This document shows, one piece after another, positions 8,933-17,527 of a stretch of 64,000 nt of DNA; the stretch's first letter is position 1, and each line of letters begins with the position of its first letter. The stretch is from Viridibacillus arenosi. Lineage in GTDB: Bacteria; Bacillota; Bacilli; Bacillales_A; Planococcaceae. Location: positions 37,823 through 101,822 of the forward strand of contig NZ_MSPW01000014.1 in the NCBI RefSeq assembly GCF_001955655.1. Direction: 5' to 3'. The translations under genes and the position numbers were made by a program. The notes beneath the pieces are model-generated. The model saw nothing but the letters and a program-made list of their open reading frames with translations. It made no database searches and was not told the origin of the DNA.

Positions 8933-9358
8933 ATGGACTGTTTAGGATGTAGTCTAGCTAATAAAAATGATCAAGTTCATGTTGTTTTCGAGGATGATTA
9001 CGTATGTTGTTTCTTGGACCATGATCCATACAACGAAGGCCACGTTTTAATATTGCCTAAAAAGCACATTTATGATGTTGAAGATCTTGATGAAAATACT
9101 GCTAATGCAATAATGAAGGCATCTATGCTTTTATCTAAAGCAATAAAAAGACTGTTTAACCCTGATGGTATTACCATTTGCCAAAACGGTGGCATTTTCA
9201 ATGAATTAACTCATTATCATATGCATGTTGTACCTAGATACAAAGATCAATCATTCGCCACTTTCTATTCAGGTGAGGATAATTATATAGAAGAAGATAT
9301 TAATTTAGTGGAGACAAAAAGAAAACTTATCGATGTAGTTAATGAAATAATTAACTAA
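8933..9358 (+). CDS. HIT family hydrolase
   Basis: The histidine triad is HYHMHVVP near residues 93-100, preceded by NEGHVLILPKKHIYDVEDL. HIT proteins hydrolyse nucleotidyl-phosphoramidates or dinucleoside polyphosphates. Cys3 and Cys6 at the N-terminus match the usual zinc-type CxxC start (CLGC). The gene has its own ribosome binding site GGAGG and a terminator immediately after, so it is probably a single-gene unit. A second HIT paralogue is at 45.6 kb. Confidence 0.88.
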   Translation: MDCLGCSLANKNDQVHVVFEDDYVCCFLDHDPYNEGHVLILPKKHIYDVEDLDENTANAIMKASMLLSKAIKRLFNPDGITICQNGGIFNELTHYHMHVVPRYKDQSFATFYSGEDNYIEEDINLVETKRKLIDVVNEIIN

Positions 9359-9373
9359 ATAATAGTGAATGTA

Positions 9374-9413
9374 AAAGGAACTTCCGGTCACGTGGAGTTC
9401 CTTTATTTTTTTA
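9374..9413 (+). terminator. Terminator of the HIT gene
   Basis: AAAGGAACT and AGTTCCTTT arms with a GC-rich loop and a following T-run. Confidence 0.85.
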
Positions 9414-9753
9414 AAAAACATTTTGAAAGCTTGATTAAAAAGTAAATGACTCATTTGGCACAAAAATGCTACTCAGGCATAGACTAGTGTACGGTGTAGA
9501 AAGCGTGTATGAATTAACAATGCTACATACTAAAATTCTGATTAGCAGCATTTTTTCACAATTCTAATATCAAACAAGTATTGAATGTAATATTGGGCAT
9601 TTGTGAAAGGAGTAGTTCTGCAATTGCCGTTTTTTACACTGTTATTTAAGTTAATAGAAAAAGGTAAAGTACAGTTTCAAAGAAGATGATATATGCTCAA
9701 TTTTTGTGAAGGCGCCGTAATATAATAATAAATTTTCTGGAAAGGATGAAAAG
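9414..9753 (+). other. Intergenic with a possible 20-residue ORF
   Basis: Mostly AT-rich spacer. A GAAAGGAG site at 9605-9612 is followed by CTG 9618 or TTG 9624 and an open frame to TGA 9687-9689 that would encode about 21-23 residues with a hydrophobic start (PFFTLLFKLIEKGK). It may be a small peptide gene or chance. Nothing else is seen. Confidence 0.25.
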
Positions 9754-10140
9754 ATGAATTTCGTAAAGCAAATTGTGAGTTCAGCGTTTATAGGATTCGT
9801 CTTATTTTATTTAGCGTATGTTATAGATATGGGCAGCTTTAAAATGGAAAGTGAATTTGTCATGGTAGCTGCTATTATAAGTATTGTATTTTTAATCTTA
9901 TTTATATTAGATGGAATAGTGTTCACCGATGAGACTAGTAGAATCATTCCGTATCAAACTGTATTTGGAAGCGTTTTATTTTTCCCGATTTATATAAATA
10001 TCATGGATAATTTAGCGGATTCTGAAGCAAATTATGCTGTTCGTTTTATTATCAGTATGAGTGCTGTTTTTTTCATCCTCATTGTAGCTGTCTCATGCTC
10101 AATTCGCCATCATTATAATAAGAAGAAACTTATTGGTTAG
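9754..10140 (+). CDS. Four-helix membrane protein, unknown function
   Basis: 128 residues with four hydrophobic segments (about 8-25, 36-52, 72-88, 100-118) and a basic tail RHHYNKKKL, so an integral membrane protein with its C-terminus probably inside. GGAAAGGATG provides the ribosome binding site. No family recognised. The similar size and layout of the next gene suggests unrelated small membrane proteins accumulating here rather than an operon, since a terminator separates them. Confidence 0.6.
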   Translation: MNFVKQIVSSAFIGFVLFYLAYVIDMGSFKMESEFVMVAAIISIVFLILFILDGIVFTDETSRIIPYQTVFGSVLFFPIYINIMDNLADSEANYAVRFIISMSAVFFILIVAVSCSIRHHYNKKKLIG

Positions 10141-10179
10141 AAAAAATATAGTAGCTTTGAAAAATTATATTTCATTTAA

Positions 10180-10220
10180 AAGAACTACCACTTCAAATGT
10201 GAAGCAGCAGTTCTTTTTTT
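10180..10220 (+). terminator. Hairpin terminator
   Basis: AAAGAACT and AGTTCTTT arms with an inner TTCA/TGAA pairing and a T-run. Confidence 0.8.
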
Positions 10221-10383
10221 GTTTGCTTATTATCTATCATTAATTTTAGTAATAAAAAAGTTCATAGTTGTTGAGCTTTTCTATATCAATCAGTAATATC
10301 TACAAATCTGGTGAATATTAATGGAAAGAGGTAGTAGACAAGTTTAAGGAATTTGAAACTTAATCTAGAAGGAGATGAACAGG

Positions 10384-10803
10384 ATGAAATATATACTAGG
10401 CTTAATTTTGATCGTTTTTCCAGGCATCTATGGATACTTAGCTCATCAATCAATGATTCCATTTTATCCTCTGATCGCGCAAATTGTTTTTTTAGTATAT
10501 TGGTTATGGGTTGGTTACATAATCGGGCGATTTAGTAAGAGCTCTATGAAAGGATTGATTTTAGGGAATAGTGTATGGCTGATTTCGTTGGTATTATTCA
10601 TCTGGCAATTTGTCCTAACAGATGAAGTGGGAAGATTTGGAAACGTCGCTGCCATCCCACAGTACTATATTCTTCCGTTTGTATGGTTAGCGAGTAAATT
10701 AGCAGGACTATTAACTATGATTGATGGTTCAACAATTATCATTCTTACTTTTATTTGTATGTTAGTTGTATTTGTTTCCGGATTTAGACTAGGGAAAAAG
10801 TGA
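10384..10803 (+). CDS. Membrane protein, unknown function
   Basis: About 139 residues with four hydrophobic helices (for example LGLILIVFPGIYGYLA, IVFLVYWLWVGYIIG, SVWLISLVLFIWQF and IIILTFICMLVVFVSGF). ATG 10384 lies 9 bases after AAGGAG; the earlier ATG at 10375 abuts it. No family recognised. Confidence 0.6.
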   Translation: MKYILGLILIVFPGIYGYLAHQSMIPFYPLIAQIVFLVYWLWVGYIIGRFSKSSMKGLILGNSVWLISLVLFIWQFVLTDEVGRFGNVAAIPQYYILPFVWLASKLAGLLTMIDGSTIIILTFICMLVVFVSGFRLGKK

Positions 10804-11015
10804 TGTACGGTTTTCTTAGATATTATATACAATATATAGCCATTTGCTAATTGGATTTGCCACATCTACCATTCTCCTGAAAATTTACTTTATTATTAGA
10901 GTATTAAATATGATCCATTGAATATGTATTACTTTTTTCGGATAATAATAAATATTGTATCTTCCGTTTATAAGTATTAAACAACTTCCAAATGGATCAT
11001 CAGAAGGAGAGACAA

Positions 11016-11999
11016 ATGAAAAAAATTAAGAGGCTATTTAAACGTAAATCAATTTGGTTCCTTCTTGTCCTTTTTGTATTTATATATGTAAACAATAGTT
11101 CTTTGTTTGCAAAACGGGGAGAGGGAGCTCCACTACTTCTCGCGCATAGAGGACTTGCCCAAACGTTTTCGATGGAAGGTATAGAAAACGATACTTGTAC
11201 AGCAGAGCGTATTAACCAACCAGAATATCCTTATTTGGAAAATACGATTCCTTCTATGGAAGCGGCAATTAAAGCTGGAGCAGATTTGGTGGAGATTGAT
11301 GTGCAACCTACGAAAGATCATAATTTTGTGATTTTCCATGATTGGACACTAGATTGTCGGACAAATGGACAAGGTGTGACAAGAGATTATACAACTAGTG
11401 AATTACAGGCATTAGACATCGGATACGGTTATACGGCAGATGAAGGAAAAACATTTCCTTTCCGAGGTAAAGGAATAGATCTAATGCCAACACTTGATGA
11501 AGTATTGAATTACTTTCCAAAGACTTCTTTCCTGATTCACATCAAAAGTGATGATGAAAATGAAGGAATACAAATGGCGAATTATCTAGAAAAGCTGCCA
11601 GCGAATCGCCTCGAACAATTAACTGTGTATGGCGGCGATCAACCAATAGCTACACTAAGAGAGCGTTTACCAAGTTTACGTACAATGTCAAAAGCTACAT
11701 TAAAAAAAGACCTTATAATATATATGGCTATAGGGTGGACAGGTTATTTGCCTACAAATCTTAAGCACGGTCAATTACATATTCCAGAAAAAGTAGCACC
11801 GTGGCTTTGGGGATGGCCAAACCGTTTTCTAAAACGAATGGATAATGCAGATACGAGGGTTATTGTTGTTGGAGGCAATGGGTCCGGCTTTTCAAGTGGT
11901 TTTGATACGCCAGCAGATATCAAACGTCTTCCTGAAGATTATTCAGGGGGTATTTGGACGAATCGTATTGATAAAATTGCACCTTTATATAACAAGTAA
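11016..11999 (+). CDS. Glycerophosphodiester phosphodiesterase (GDPD) family protein
   Basis: A single N-terminal membrane anchor (residues about 12-28) places the catalytic domain outside the cell. The domain starts LLLAHRGLAQ, with the first catalytic His; VEIDVQPTKDHNFVIFHDWTLD supplies the metal ligands and the second His. GDPD enzymes cleave glycerophosphodiesters to glycerol-3-phosphate and an alcohol. The long insert after HRG (FSMEGIENDTCTAERI) and the GWTGYLP region are like membrane-anchored GDPD proteins of Bacillales rather than GlpQ. ATG 11016 follows AGAAGGAGA; the upstream ATG 10992 overlaps no such site. Confidence 0.85.
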   Translation: MKKIKRLFKRKSIWFLLVLFVFIYVNNSSLFAKRGEGAPLLLAHRGLAQTFSMEGIENDTCTAERINQPEYPYLENTIPSMEAAIKAGADLVEIDVQPTKDHNFVIFHDWTLDCRTNGQGVTRDYTTSELQALDIGYGYTADEGKTFPFRGKGIDLMPTLDEVLNYFPKTSFLIHIKSDDENEGIQMANYLEKLPANRLEQLTVYGGDQPIATLRERLPSLRTMSKATLKKDLIIYMAIGWTGYLPTNLKHGQLHIPEKVAPWLWGWPNRFLKRMDNADTRVIVVGGNGSGFSSGFDTPADIKRLPEDYSGGIWTNRIDKIAPLYNK

Positions 12000-12083
12000 A
12001 GCTTAGTAAGCAAAAAGACAAACCTGGTTCCATAGAAAAATAGGACACAGGGTTGTTTTTTAGTTTAGAATTACTATTTTTGA

Positions 12084-12114
12084 ACACCATTTCATTAGCG
12101 AATGGTGTTTTTTG
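12084..12114 (+). terminator. Hairpin terminator
   Basis: ACACCATT and AATGGTGT arms followed by a T-run. Confidence 0.8.
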
Positions 12115-12187
12115 TCAGTGAATTTTTAAATTTAGAAGGAAAAGAATAGAAATTAATAGAATAGAGTTAGAGAGTGGAGAAAATGTG

Positions 12188-13198
12188 ATGAAAAAGCATA
12201 GTTTTTTCTTAATTATAGAAGATAAATATCAATTTGGACTGTATAGGACAGAGGTGAGCGAATTGAAAGTAACGGAAGAAATGAAGCAAAGAATACAAGA
12301 AGTATTAATTCATGATCCATTATTTACGGTCGTACGTGATACACCTATGGAAGAGATATTATACAGCGATTCTTATTTAGCAGAAATAATTGAAAAGAAG
12401 TTCTATTCAATTACGGAAGTCGCTGTGTGGTTTGGCATATCGGATGCGAAGCTAAGATACTATATCAAACCATTTAAGGAATATATTTTTCTCGACCAAG
12501 AATTGACCCCCTCCACGTCAACGGTAATACGTTTATCATTCTTAGCCATATTAAAGCTGAGAATGATTATGTTGTTAAAAGATGAGTATCGAGTGAAAGG
12601 TTTAAAAGAACTTTTAGGCATAGATGATGTAGGCCGTGTAAATCCACGACCACATTTTTCTGAAGAAACAGCAGTCACAGTTCCAGACCATTTAGGTGAG
12701 AAAGTAGATATTCTTAGTAATGTACTAAATCAAATGCTTCAAACAGGCTTATTTGAATTTAAAAAGAAGGATGAATCAGAAACTCAAATAGTAGTGAATG
12801 AAGATTTCTTCAAGCAAAGATTGGTTGCTTTTCCTAATGATTCGAATGAACAGATGGAAGAGATAAAAGCACAAACAGAGAAGTTGATAAAGGACAATGA
12901 GATATTAAAAGATCAAATTCAAGACATTACGGCTCATAAAGTGAAGGATATTGCTGTGAAGTTGAGAGAACGCCACATTGAGAATGTGGTTGTTTCTGAG
13001 TTACGAGCTGAAGCATTAAGTCAGTTTGAAAGTCAAAATAAAATTGGGCTTTTCAAAAAACTCTTTTATTCATCAACAATTGAAAAAGAGAAAGAACAAT
13101 TTGTATCTAATTATCTGAAAGTACATTTGTATGACAGATTAGAATTGGAGCTAGCCGATTATTATCAGGCCAATCAGCTGCAAAAAGTGCAAAAATAA
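12188..13198 (+). CDS. MerR-like helix-turn-helix protein with coiled coil
   Basis: About 336 residues. Residues about 65-95 (FYSITEVAVWFGISDAKLRY) look like the winged HTH of MerR-type proteins: an ITEVA helix, a GIS turn and LRYY. A predicted coiled coil follows at about 220-255 (EEIKAQTEKLIKDNEILKDQ), then a C-terminal helical domain. Such MerR-plus-coiled-coil proteins occur in Bacillales plasmids and chromosomes, some linked to replication or partition, but I cannot assign a function. It probably binds DNA as a dimer. GTG 12185 is an alternative start; ATG 12188 has better spacing to GGAG. Confidence 0.6.
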   Translation: MKKHSFFLIIEDKYQFGLYRTEVSELKVTEEMKQRIQEVLIHDPLFTVVRDTPMEEILYSDSYLAEIIEKKFYSITEVAVWFGISDAKLRYYIKPFKEYIFLDQELTPSTSTVIRLSFLAILKLRMIMLLKDEYRVKGLKELLGIDDVGRVNPRPHFSEETAVTVPDHLGEKVDILSNVLNQMLQTGLFEFKKKDESETQIVVNEDFFKQRLVAFPNDSNEQMEEIKAQTEKLIKDNEILKDQIQDITAHKVKDIAVKLRERHIENVVVSELRAEALSQFESQNKIGLFKKLFYSSTIEKEKEQFVSNYLKVHLYDRLELELADYYQANQLQKVQK

Positions 13199-13272
13199 CA
13201 TCTTGAACTTTTTAAAAGTTATCTATTTTAGAATTGATTATACTAAAGAAAACCAAAACATAAGAGAAGTAA

Positions 13273-13299
13273 TTAATGAATCTATAAGAAATTGGCACA
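13273..13299 (+). repeat. Left copy of a 27-bp repeat flanking a GNAT gene
   Basis: Matches 14246-14272 at 24 of 27 positions in the same orientation. Both read as INE-S/T-I-R/K-NWH in one frame, so they look like fragments of the same lost gene on either side of the GNAT at 13425-14210. Confidence 0.55.
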
Positions 13300-13424
13300 T
13301 TGATATGTATCAAACTTCATAGCCGACACTTTAGGTTTGGACTCTGTATTGCACAGGATTCAATCCTTTTGTTTGTGACTGAATGTTTTCAATGGAGGGG
13401 GAGTTAGGGGAAGGTTTAAATAGG

Positions 13425-14210
13425 ATGATAACACTAAGTGTTAAAGATTTTGATAAAGCGATAAAAGTAATAGAAAGTAATTTGAAAACTGTACCAACTT
13501 TTGTCTATTCAATATTAAATAATTATATTAATGGAATTGTTTATGTAGACTCAAAAAATGTTGAGACATTGCTCATTGGAACAGAATCCGGTATTTATTT
13601 CATTGCTGGGGAAGAAGATAATCATCAGTTTAATGATTTTCTTTTTGAATTGTATTGTAATAGAAAAAGTGAGGGACTACGATTTACTTTATTTTCTGCA
13701 TCTGAAAACTGGGATTGTGTAATTAACGTACTTTTTAAAGACAAATTAAAGCAGAGAGGCTGGTATACTTTTACGTATGACCATAAGAAACAGTTTCAAG
13801 ATGAAAGTCCTCTTGCCAGTGAATATTCTATAAAAAGAATAGATGAAGAGTTAATTAATAGTAGCTCTGAATATAATGGAAATTACTATAAAGAATATTG
13901 GGGTTCTGTGTCAAACTTTATTGAAAAGGGTTTCGGTTATTGTATTCTACATAAAGGGAGAGTGGTTAGTGAATGTACTTCGATTTTTTCCTCACTTCAA
14001 TTCTCAGAAATGGATATTGAAACACACGAAGATTATAGGGGACAAGGATTAGCCGCTATTAATGCAAAAGCATTTATAAATCACTGTTTAGAAAATAATA
14101 TAATGCCTCGCTGGGATTGTGACATATTAAATAATGCATCTATTAAATTAGCTGGAAAATTAGGATTTAGACAACCTAATAAATATTCAATATTTATAAA
14201 AAATAGCTAA
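13425..14210 (+). CDS. GNAT acetyltransferase (GNAT_acetyltr_2 type)
   Basis: About 261 residues. The N-terminal half is a degenerate GNAT-like domain; the C-terminal half carries EMDIETHEDYRGQGLAAINA, the acetyl-CoA loop, then MPRWDCDILNNASIKLAGKLGF, the signature of the PF12746-type acetyltransferases common in Bacillales. Substrate unknown. The frame is open to an ATG at 13383; I prefer ATG 13425 (MITLSVKDF) because it follows AGGGGAAGG, but ATG 13392 or 13383 is possible. The gene sits between two copies of a 27-bp gene fragment. Confidence 0.8.
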   Translation: MITLSVKDFDKAIKVIESNLKTVPTFVYSILNNYINGIVYVDSKNVETLLIGTESGIYFIAGEEDNHQFNDFLFELYCNRKSEGLRFTLFSASENWDCVINVLFKDKLKQRGWYTFTYDHKKQFQDESPLASEYSIKRIDEELINSSSEYNGNYYKEYWGSVSNFIEKGFGYCILHKGRVVSECTSIFSSLQFSEMDIETHEDYRGQGLAAINAKAFINHCLENNIMPRWDCDILNNASIKLAGKLGFRQPNKYSIFIKNS

Positions 14211-14245
14211 ATGTTTATCAGAAAACACTAATTAAAGAGAAAAAA

Positions 14246-14272
14246 TAAATGAAACTATAAAAAATTGGCACA
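14246..14272 (+). repeat. Right copy of the 27-bp repeat flanking the GNAT gene
   Basis: See the copy at 13273-13299; the offset is 973 bp, with three mismatches. Confidence 0.55.
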
Positions 14273-14278
14273 AATTAT

Positions 14279-14403
14279 TATACCTAACCAACTATCTCTT
14301 GGAGAACCACCTCTATTAGGCTTTGATTTACAGTCCTAACAGTGAAGTTATTGAATTTATAGAAGATGTTAATTTTGATTTAACTACTAAATCAGCAACT
14401 TAA
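14279..14403 (+). pseudogene. Short frameshifted coding remnant
   Basis: One frame reads IPNQLSLGEPPLLGFDLQ and stops near 14338; a second continues PNSEVIEFIEDVNFDLTT to a stop at 14403. It follows the 27-bp fragment and may be the tail of the same lost gene. Family not recognised. Confidence 0.3.
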
Positions 14404-14428
14404 GCAATAGGGGAGGATACTAAGTAAA

Positions 14429-14458
14429 AGAAGGAGCTGTGATTAGCTTCTTTTTTTA
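14429..14458 (+). terminator. Hairpin terminator
   Basis: AGAAGGAGCT and AGCTTCT arms followed by seven T. Confidence 0.75.
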
Positions 14459-14651
14459 TGCAATAAAAGTGACAGTACTCATCATACCTTCAAAAAAGGG
14501 CACGATTGTAGACTAAAATAGATAGAGAATAATGTTAATAAATATCAAAGCATTATAAAAATAGTGATATGATGGGGGTTATACCATCTTTTTGAATTTC
14601 AAGTCTAATGCAAAGAAGGAGCATTATTTCATTAGTAATAGGGGGAGAATA

Positions 14652-15308
14652 ATGGATAAGATTTTACAAGAAATCATAAATTGGGCCAAAATGAGCGATA
14701 AACAAATTGTTATTGGTATTTCAGGACATGGTGCTGCTGGAAAAACAACATTTGCCAATAGATTTTTAAAGCTACTAGATTCAGACGAAGTGAATTATAT
14801 TAATACTGATCCATATATTGTTAGTTCGAACATACGGAAGCATGCAATTATCGATTATACATATCAAAATGAAAATCATCGTTATAAAATGACTGCTTGC
14901 CATCCATCCGCGCATCATTTGTCTTCCTTAGAACGAGATGTTCAGATGGTTAGAAATGGTTTAGATTTGTATACGATAGATTCACACTATATGAAAAGTG
15001 AGTTAATTTCTTCGAAAAACAAAGTAACGATTGTAGAAGGAATGAGTGTCGCATTTATTAATGCAGATTTATTTGATTTAAAAATTTTCTTTTATACAGA
15101 TAGTGAAACAGAATTAATGAGAAGATCAAGCCGTGATATTGTTGAAAGGGGAACAGATATCAATTATTTAAGGCAGTCTCATGATGAACGTCGGATTCAG
15201 TACGAAGTGTTTATGCATCCGTACAGTCAGCATTTTGATATTATTATCAAAACTTCTGATGAAACAATATGTCTAGAAAAAAATACATTTGAATTTAAAG
15301 TGAAATGA
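14652..15308 (+). CDS. P-loop kinase, uridine-kinase-like
   Basis: About 218 residues. GISGHGAAGKTT near residues 22-33 is a Walker A loop of the kind found in uridine/pantothenate kinase-like proteins; INTDPYI follows where the second Asp motif is expected, and RRSSRDIVERG resembles the lid/base-binding helix of uridine kinases. It probably phosphorylates a nucleoside or small metabolite; the substrate is unknown. ATG 14652 follows GGGGGAG; the frame is open upstream to 14592 without another ribosome binding site. Confidence 0.75.
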   Translation: MDKILQEIINWAKMSDKQIVIGISGHGAAGKTTFANRFLKLLDSDEVNYINTDPYIVSSNIRKHAIIDYTYQNENHRYKMTACHPSAHHLSSLERDVQMVRNGLDLYTIDSHYMKSELISSKNKVTIVEGMSVAFINADLFDLKIFFYTDSETELMRRSSRDIVERGTDINYLRQSHDERRIQYEVFMHPYSQHFDIIIKTSDETICLEKNTFEFKVK

Positions 15309-15310
15309 AG

Positions 15311-15355
15311 GGAATCCATTTTGAATAGGTATTTTTCAAAATGGATTCTTTTTTG
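15311..15355. terminator. Strong bidirectional terminator
   Basis: GAATCCATTTTGAA and TTTCAAAATGGATTC arms with a T-run; it separates the convergent kinase gene and response regulator gene. Confidence 0.85.
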
Positions 15356-15394
15356 TGTACAACCATATTCAAATAAGGTATTAAAAACTAGCAC

Positions 15395-16870
15395 TCAATC
15401 AACTACAGATTTCATTTGCTGGCGATATGATATAGGGCTAGTCGTAAATTTCGATTTAAATACTTTTGAAAAATAATTTGCATCATTAAAGCCAGTAGTT
15501 GTGGCGATCTCACTAATTGGCAAGTTTGTTTCTCTAAGCAGTTGAATAGCATGGGTAAGACGTTTTTCATTTAAGTATTGTTTAAAAGTAACTCCTTTAG
15601 TTGTTGAAAATAACATGCTTAAGTAACTTGTGCTAATGCCTAAGAAGTCGGCGAGTATTTTAAGGTTCAACGTGTTATCGGAGTAATAAAGGTCAATGTA
15701 ATCTAGTGCTCCATTTACATAATCAAACTGGCCGTGTTCTTTTTGGTGTACTGCCTGATTCATTACATCTTGGCAAAAAAGGACGAATTCTTGGATGATG
15801 GTGTAGAGTACTGGATGATTCAAAATCATATCAAACAATAAGTCGTATTTTTTTTCCACTTCAATCATTTTATCCATTTGGTATTTCAGCATAAATCGTC
15901 TTACTTGAGCTAATATGCTTGTAAGATGAATGCGGATGGCATCTGGTTGATAGTAAATCTCCAAATTAGAAATGTTATACAAAAATATCTTAATAGTTTG
16001 GACATCATTTTGCTCTAAGCTTTTAATCCAAAGGCGCTGTTGTTCAATTGTTAAAAAGTGATCGAATTTTTTGTAGACAGGCATTTGACTAACATGAAAA
16101 ATTTGAGAAAACCCATTTTGAAAACGTAAACTCAATGCTTGTTTTAATGCATTATACATCGTTTTTATGGATTTATTAGGCAAATCATAAATAGCCATAT
16201 TTAAATAAGCATTATTGGATTTAGTCCACTCTCGCATAATTGATTTTCCCTTTTTAATTAACTCTTCTAGATTTTTATCATTTGAAAAGCAGATAATTCT
16301 TTTGGATAATGGATAAAAGGTAAAGTGCTGTGAAAATGGTAGGGATTGTAGCCAATGAAAGAGTAACTCATTTTGCTCTGAAAACTCAGTTTCTATCATA
16401 AAGCAAAAAACATTGTCTTCTATTGGAGTAGGAGAATCATCTATAAAGAACGCTGGATACATTGATTTCTCTTGTACATAGGAAAGCGTATCGTTAAAAG
16501 TATTCAATACTTGCCTCGATGCAAGTGTTAAATACTGTTTTAACAAATTCAAATCGATTGGTTTTACTAGCAAAGTTAAAGCGCGTAAAGAAAGAGCTTC
16601 TTGTGCATTCTTAAATAAGGGTTCAGCAGTTATTGTGATTAAATGATGAGGTTGAATCGATAAAGCCCTCTTTAATCCATTTTTTTTATCTTGCATTAAT
16701 ATTTCAAGTTCTAGCAAAATAATTTCGGGATTCTCCATTTCAAGATAATTTATAGCATCTTCAGCAGTTCCTGCTTCGTAAACAGTTGTAATATCCAACT
16801 GATAGTGTTTTATAAACCATTGAATGCCCGTTCTTTCGGTCAGATCTCTATCGATGATTAATAGTTTCAT
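15395..16870 (-). CDS. Orphan response regulator, REC plus AraC-type DNA-binding domain (YesN-like)
   Basis: 491 residues. Residues 1-120 are a receiver domain with IIDRD (acidic pocket), ITAEP (switch Thr) and LVKP (conserved Lys), but the phospho-accepting position reads IILLELEI, with Glu instead of Asp. A long linker follows, then two AraC HTH motifs at the end (LKILADFLGISTSYLSMLFS and ISEIATTTGFNDANYFSKVF). No histidine kinase is adjacent. Glu at this position often mimics phosphorylation, so the protein may be active without a kinase. The paired 16-bp repeats beside its promoter recur before the canonical hutUI operon, its probable target. ATG 16870 is preferred to GTG 16885. Confidence 0.88.
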   Translation of the reverse strand: MKLLIIDRDLTERTGIQWFIKHYQLDITTVYEAGTAEDAINYLEMENPEIILLELEILMQDKKNGLKRALSIQPHHLITITAEPLFKNAQEALSLRALTLLVKPIDLNLLKQYLTLASRQVLNTFNDTLSYVQEKSMYPAFFIDDSPTPIEDNVFCFMIETEFSEQNELLFHWLQSLPFSQHFTFYPLSKRIICFSNDKNLEELIKKGKSIMREWTKSNNAYLNMAIYDLPNKSIKTMYNALKQALSLRFQNGFSQIFHVSQMPVYKKFDHFLTIEQQRLWIKSLEQNDVQTIKIFLYNISNLEIYYQPDAIRIHLTSILAQVRRFMLKYQMDKMIEVEKKYDLLFDMILNHPVLYTIIQEFVLFCQDVMNQAVHQKEHGQFDYVNGALDYIDLYYSDNTLNLKILADFLGISTSYLSMLFSTTKGVTFKQYLNEKRLTHAIQLLRETNLPISEIATTTGFNDANYFSKVFKSKFTTSPISYRQQMKSVVD

Positions 16871-16940
16871 CCTGCTCACCACCACGCCATTATTTATGAT
16901 TAATACGTTATTGATATAAAATCTAATAAAAGTCCCTGTT

Positions 16941-16976
16941 TAATCTAATATAATTCTATACAATCTAAAATAATTC
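16941..16976. promoter_or_regulatory. Paired 16-bp direct repeats next to the response regulator gene
   Basis: TAATCTAATATAATTC (16941-16956) and CAATCTAAAATAATTC (16961-16976) are 20 bp apart, about two helical turns, as for AraC-family dimers. A weaker third half-site is at 16919-16934. The whole segment 16895-16985 aligns without gaps to 32831-32921; the 44-bp core has four differences. Probably an operator of the response regulator, used for autoregulation here. Confidence 0.7.
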
Positions 16977-16992
16977 CTCTTTTTGTTATATT

Positions 16993-17527
16993 ACCTATTC
17001 AAAGCTATTGTCTAAATGATACCTAGATTGCCAACAGTTTATTGAAATGTTTTATATGATTTAAAGACAATTATTTAAACAACTGCAAATGAATTCGTGG
17101 GATAAACTGTATTAGCATATGATGTTTTGAAACAATGATTTCTGGAAACGGCTATATGGAAATTAGTGAGATTGAAAAGACTTTAAAATTTCCATAGACC
17201 TAAGCCACCATATGGCTGAACGTTTAGAAGAAGTCATTGAACGAATCTGAGGATATTATGAGGTGATAATTGGAATTTCATAAAACATTGTCGATAAGTT
17301 TTAGAAATACAGATCACACAATAAGTGTTGAAGTAAACCATCCACTAAAAAATCAATCTAAAAGTAGGAAACCTAAATAAATGAACTAATTACTAAGATT
17401 CGTTTATTTGATGAGGGACATTTTACCACTTGATTTTGATATAGGTAAAGAGAATTAAGACCGAGAGTCTGATTATGAAGTGAAGTTCCGTTAAGGGGTT
17501 TAAAATTTAAATTAGTGGAGGTTCCGA
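16993..17527. other. Intergenic with decayed coding sequence
   Basis: No intact ORF. Short open pieces, such as DLSHHMAERLEEVIERI ending near 17250, suggest one or more eroded genes, but I cannot name a family. GTGGAGG before 17528 is the ribosome binding site of the tail protein gene. Confidence 0.35.
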
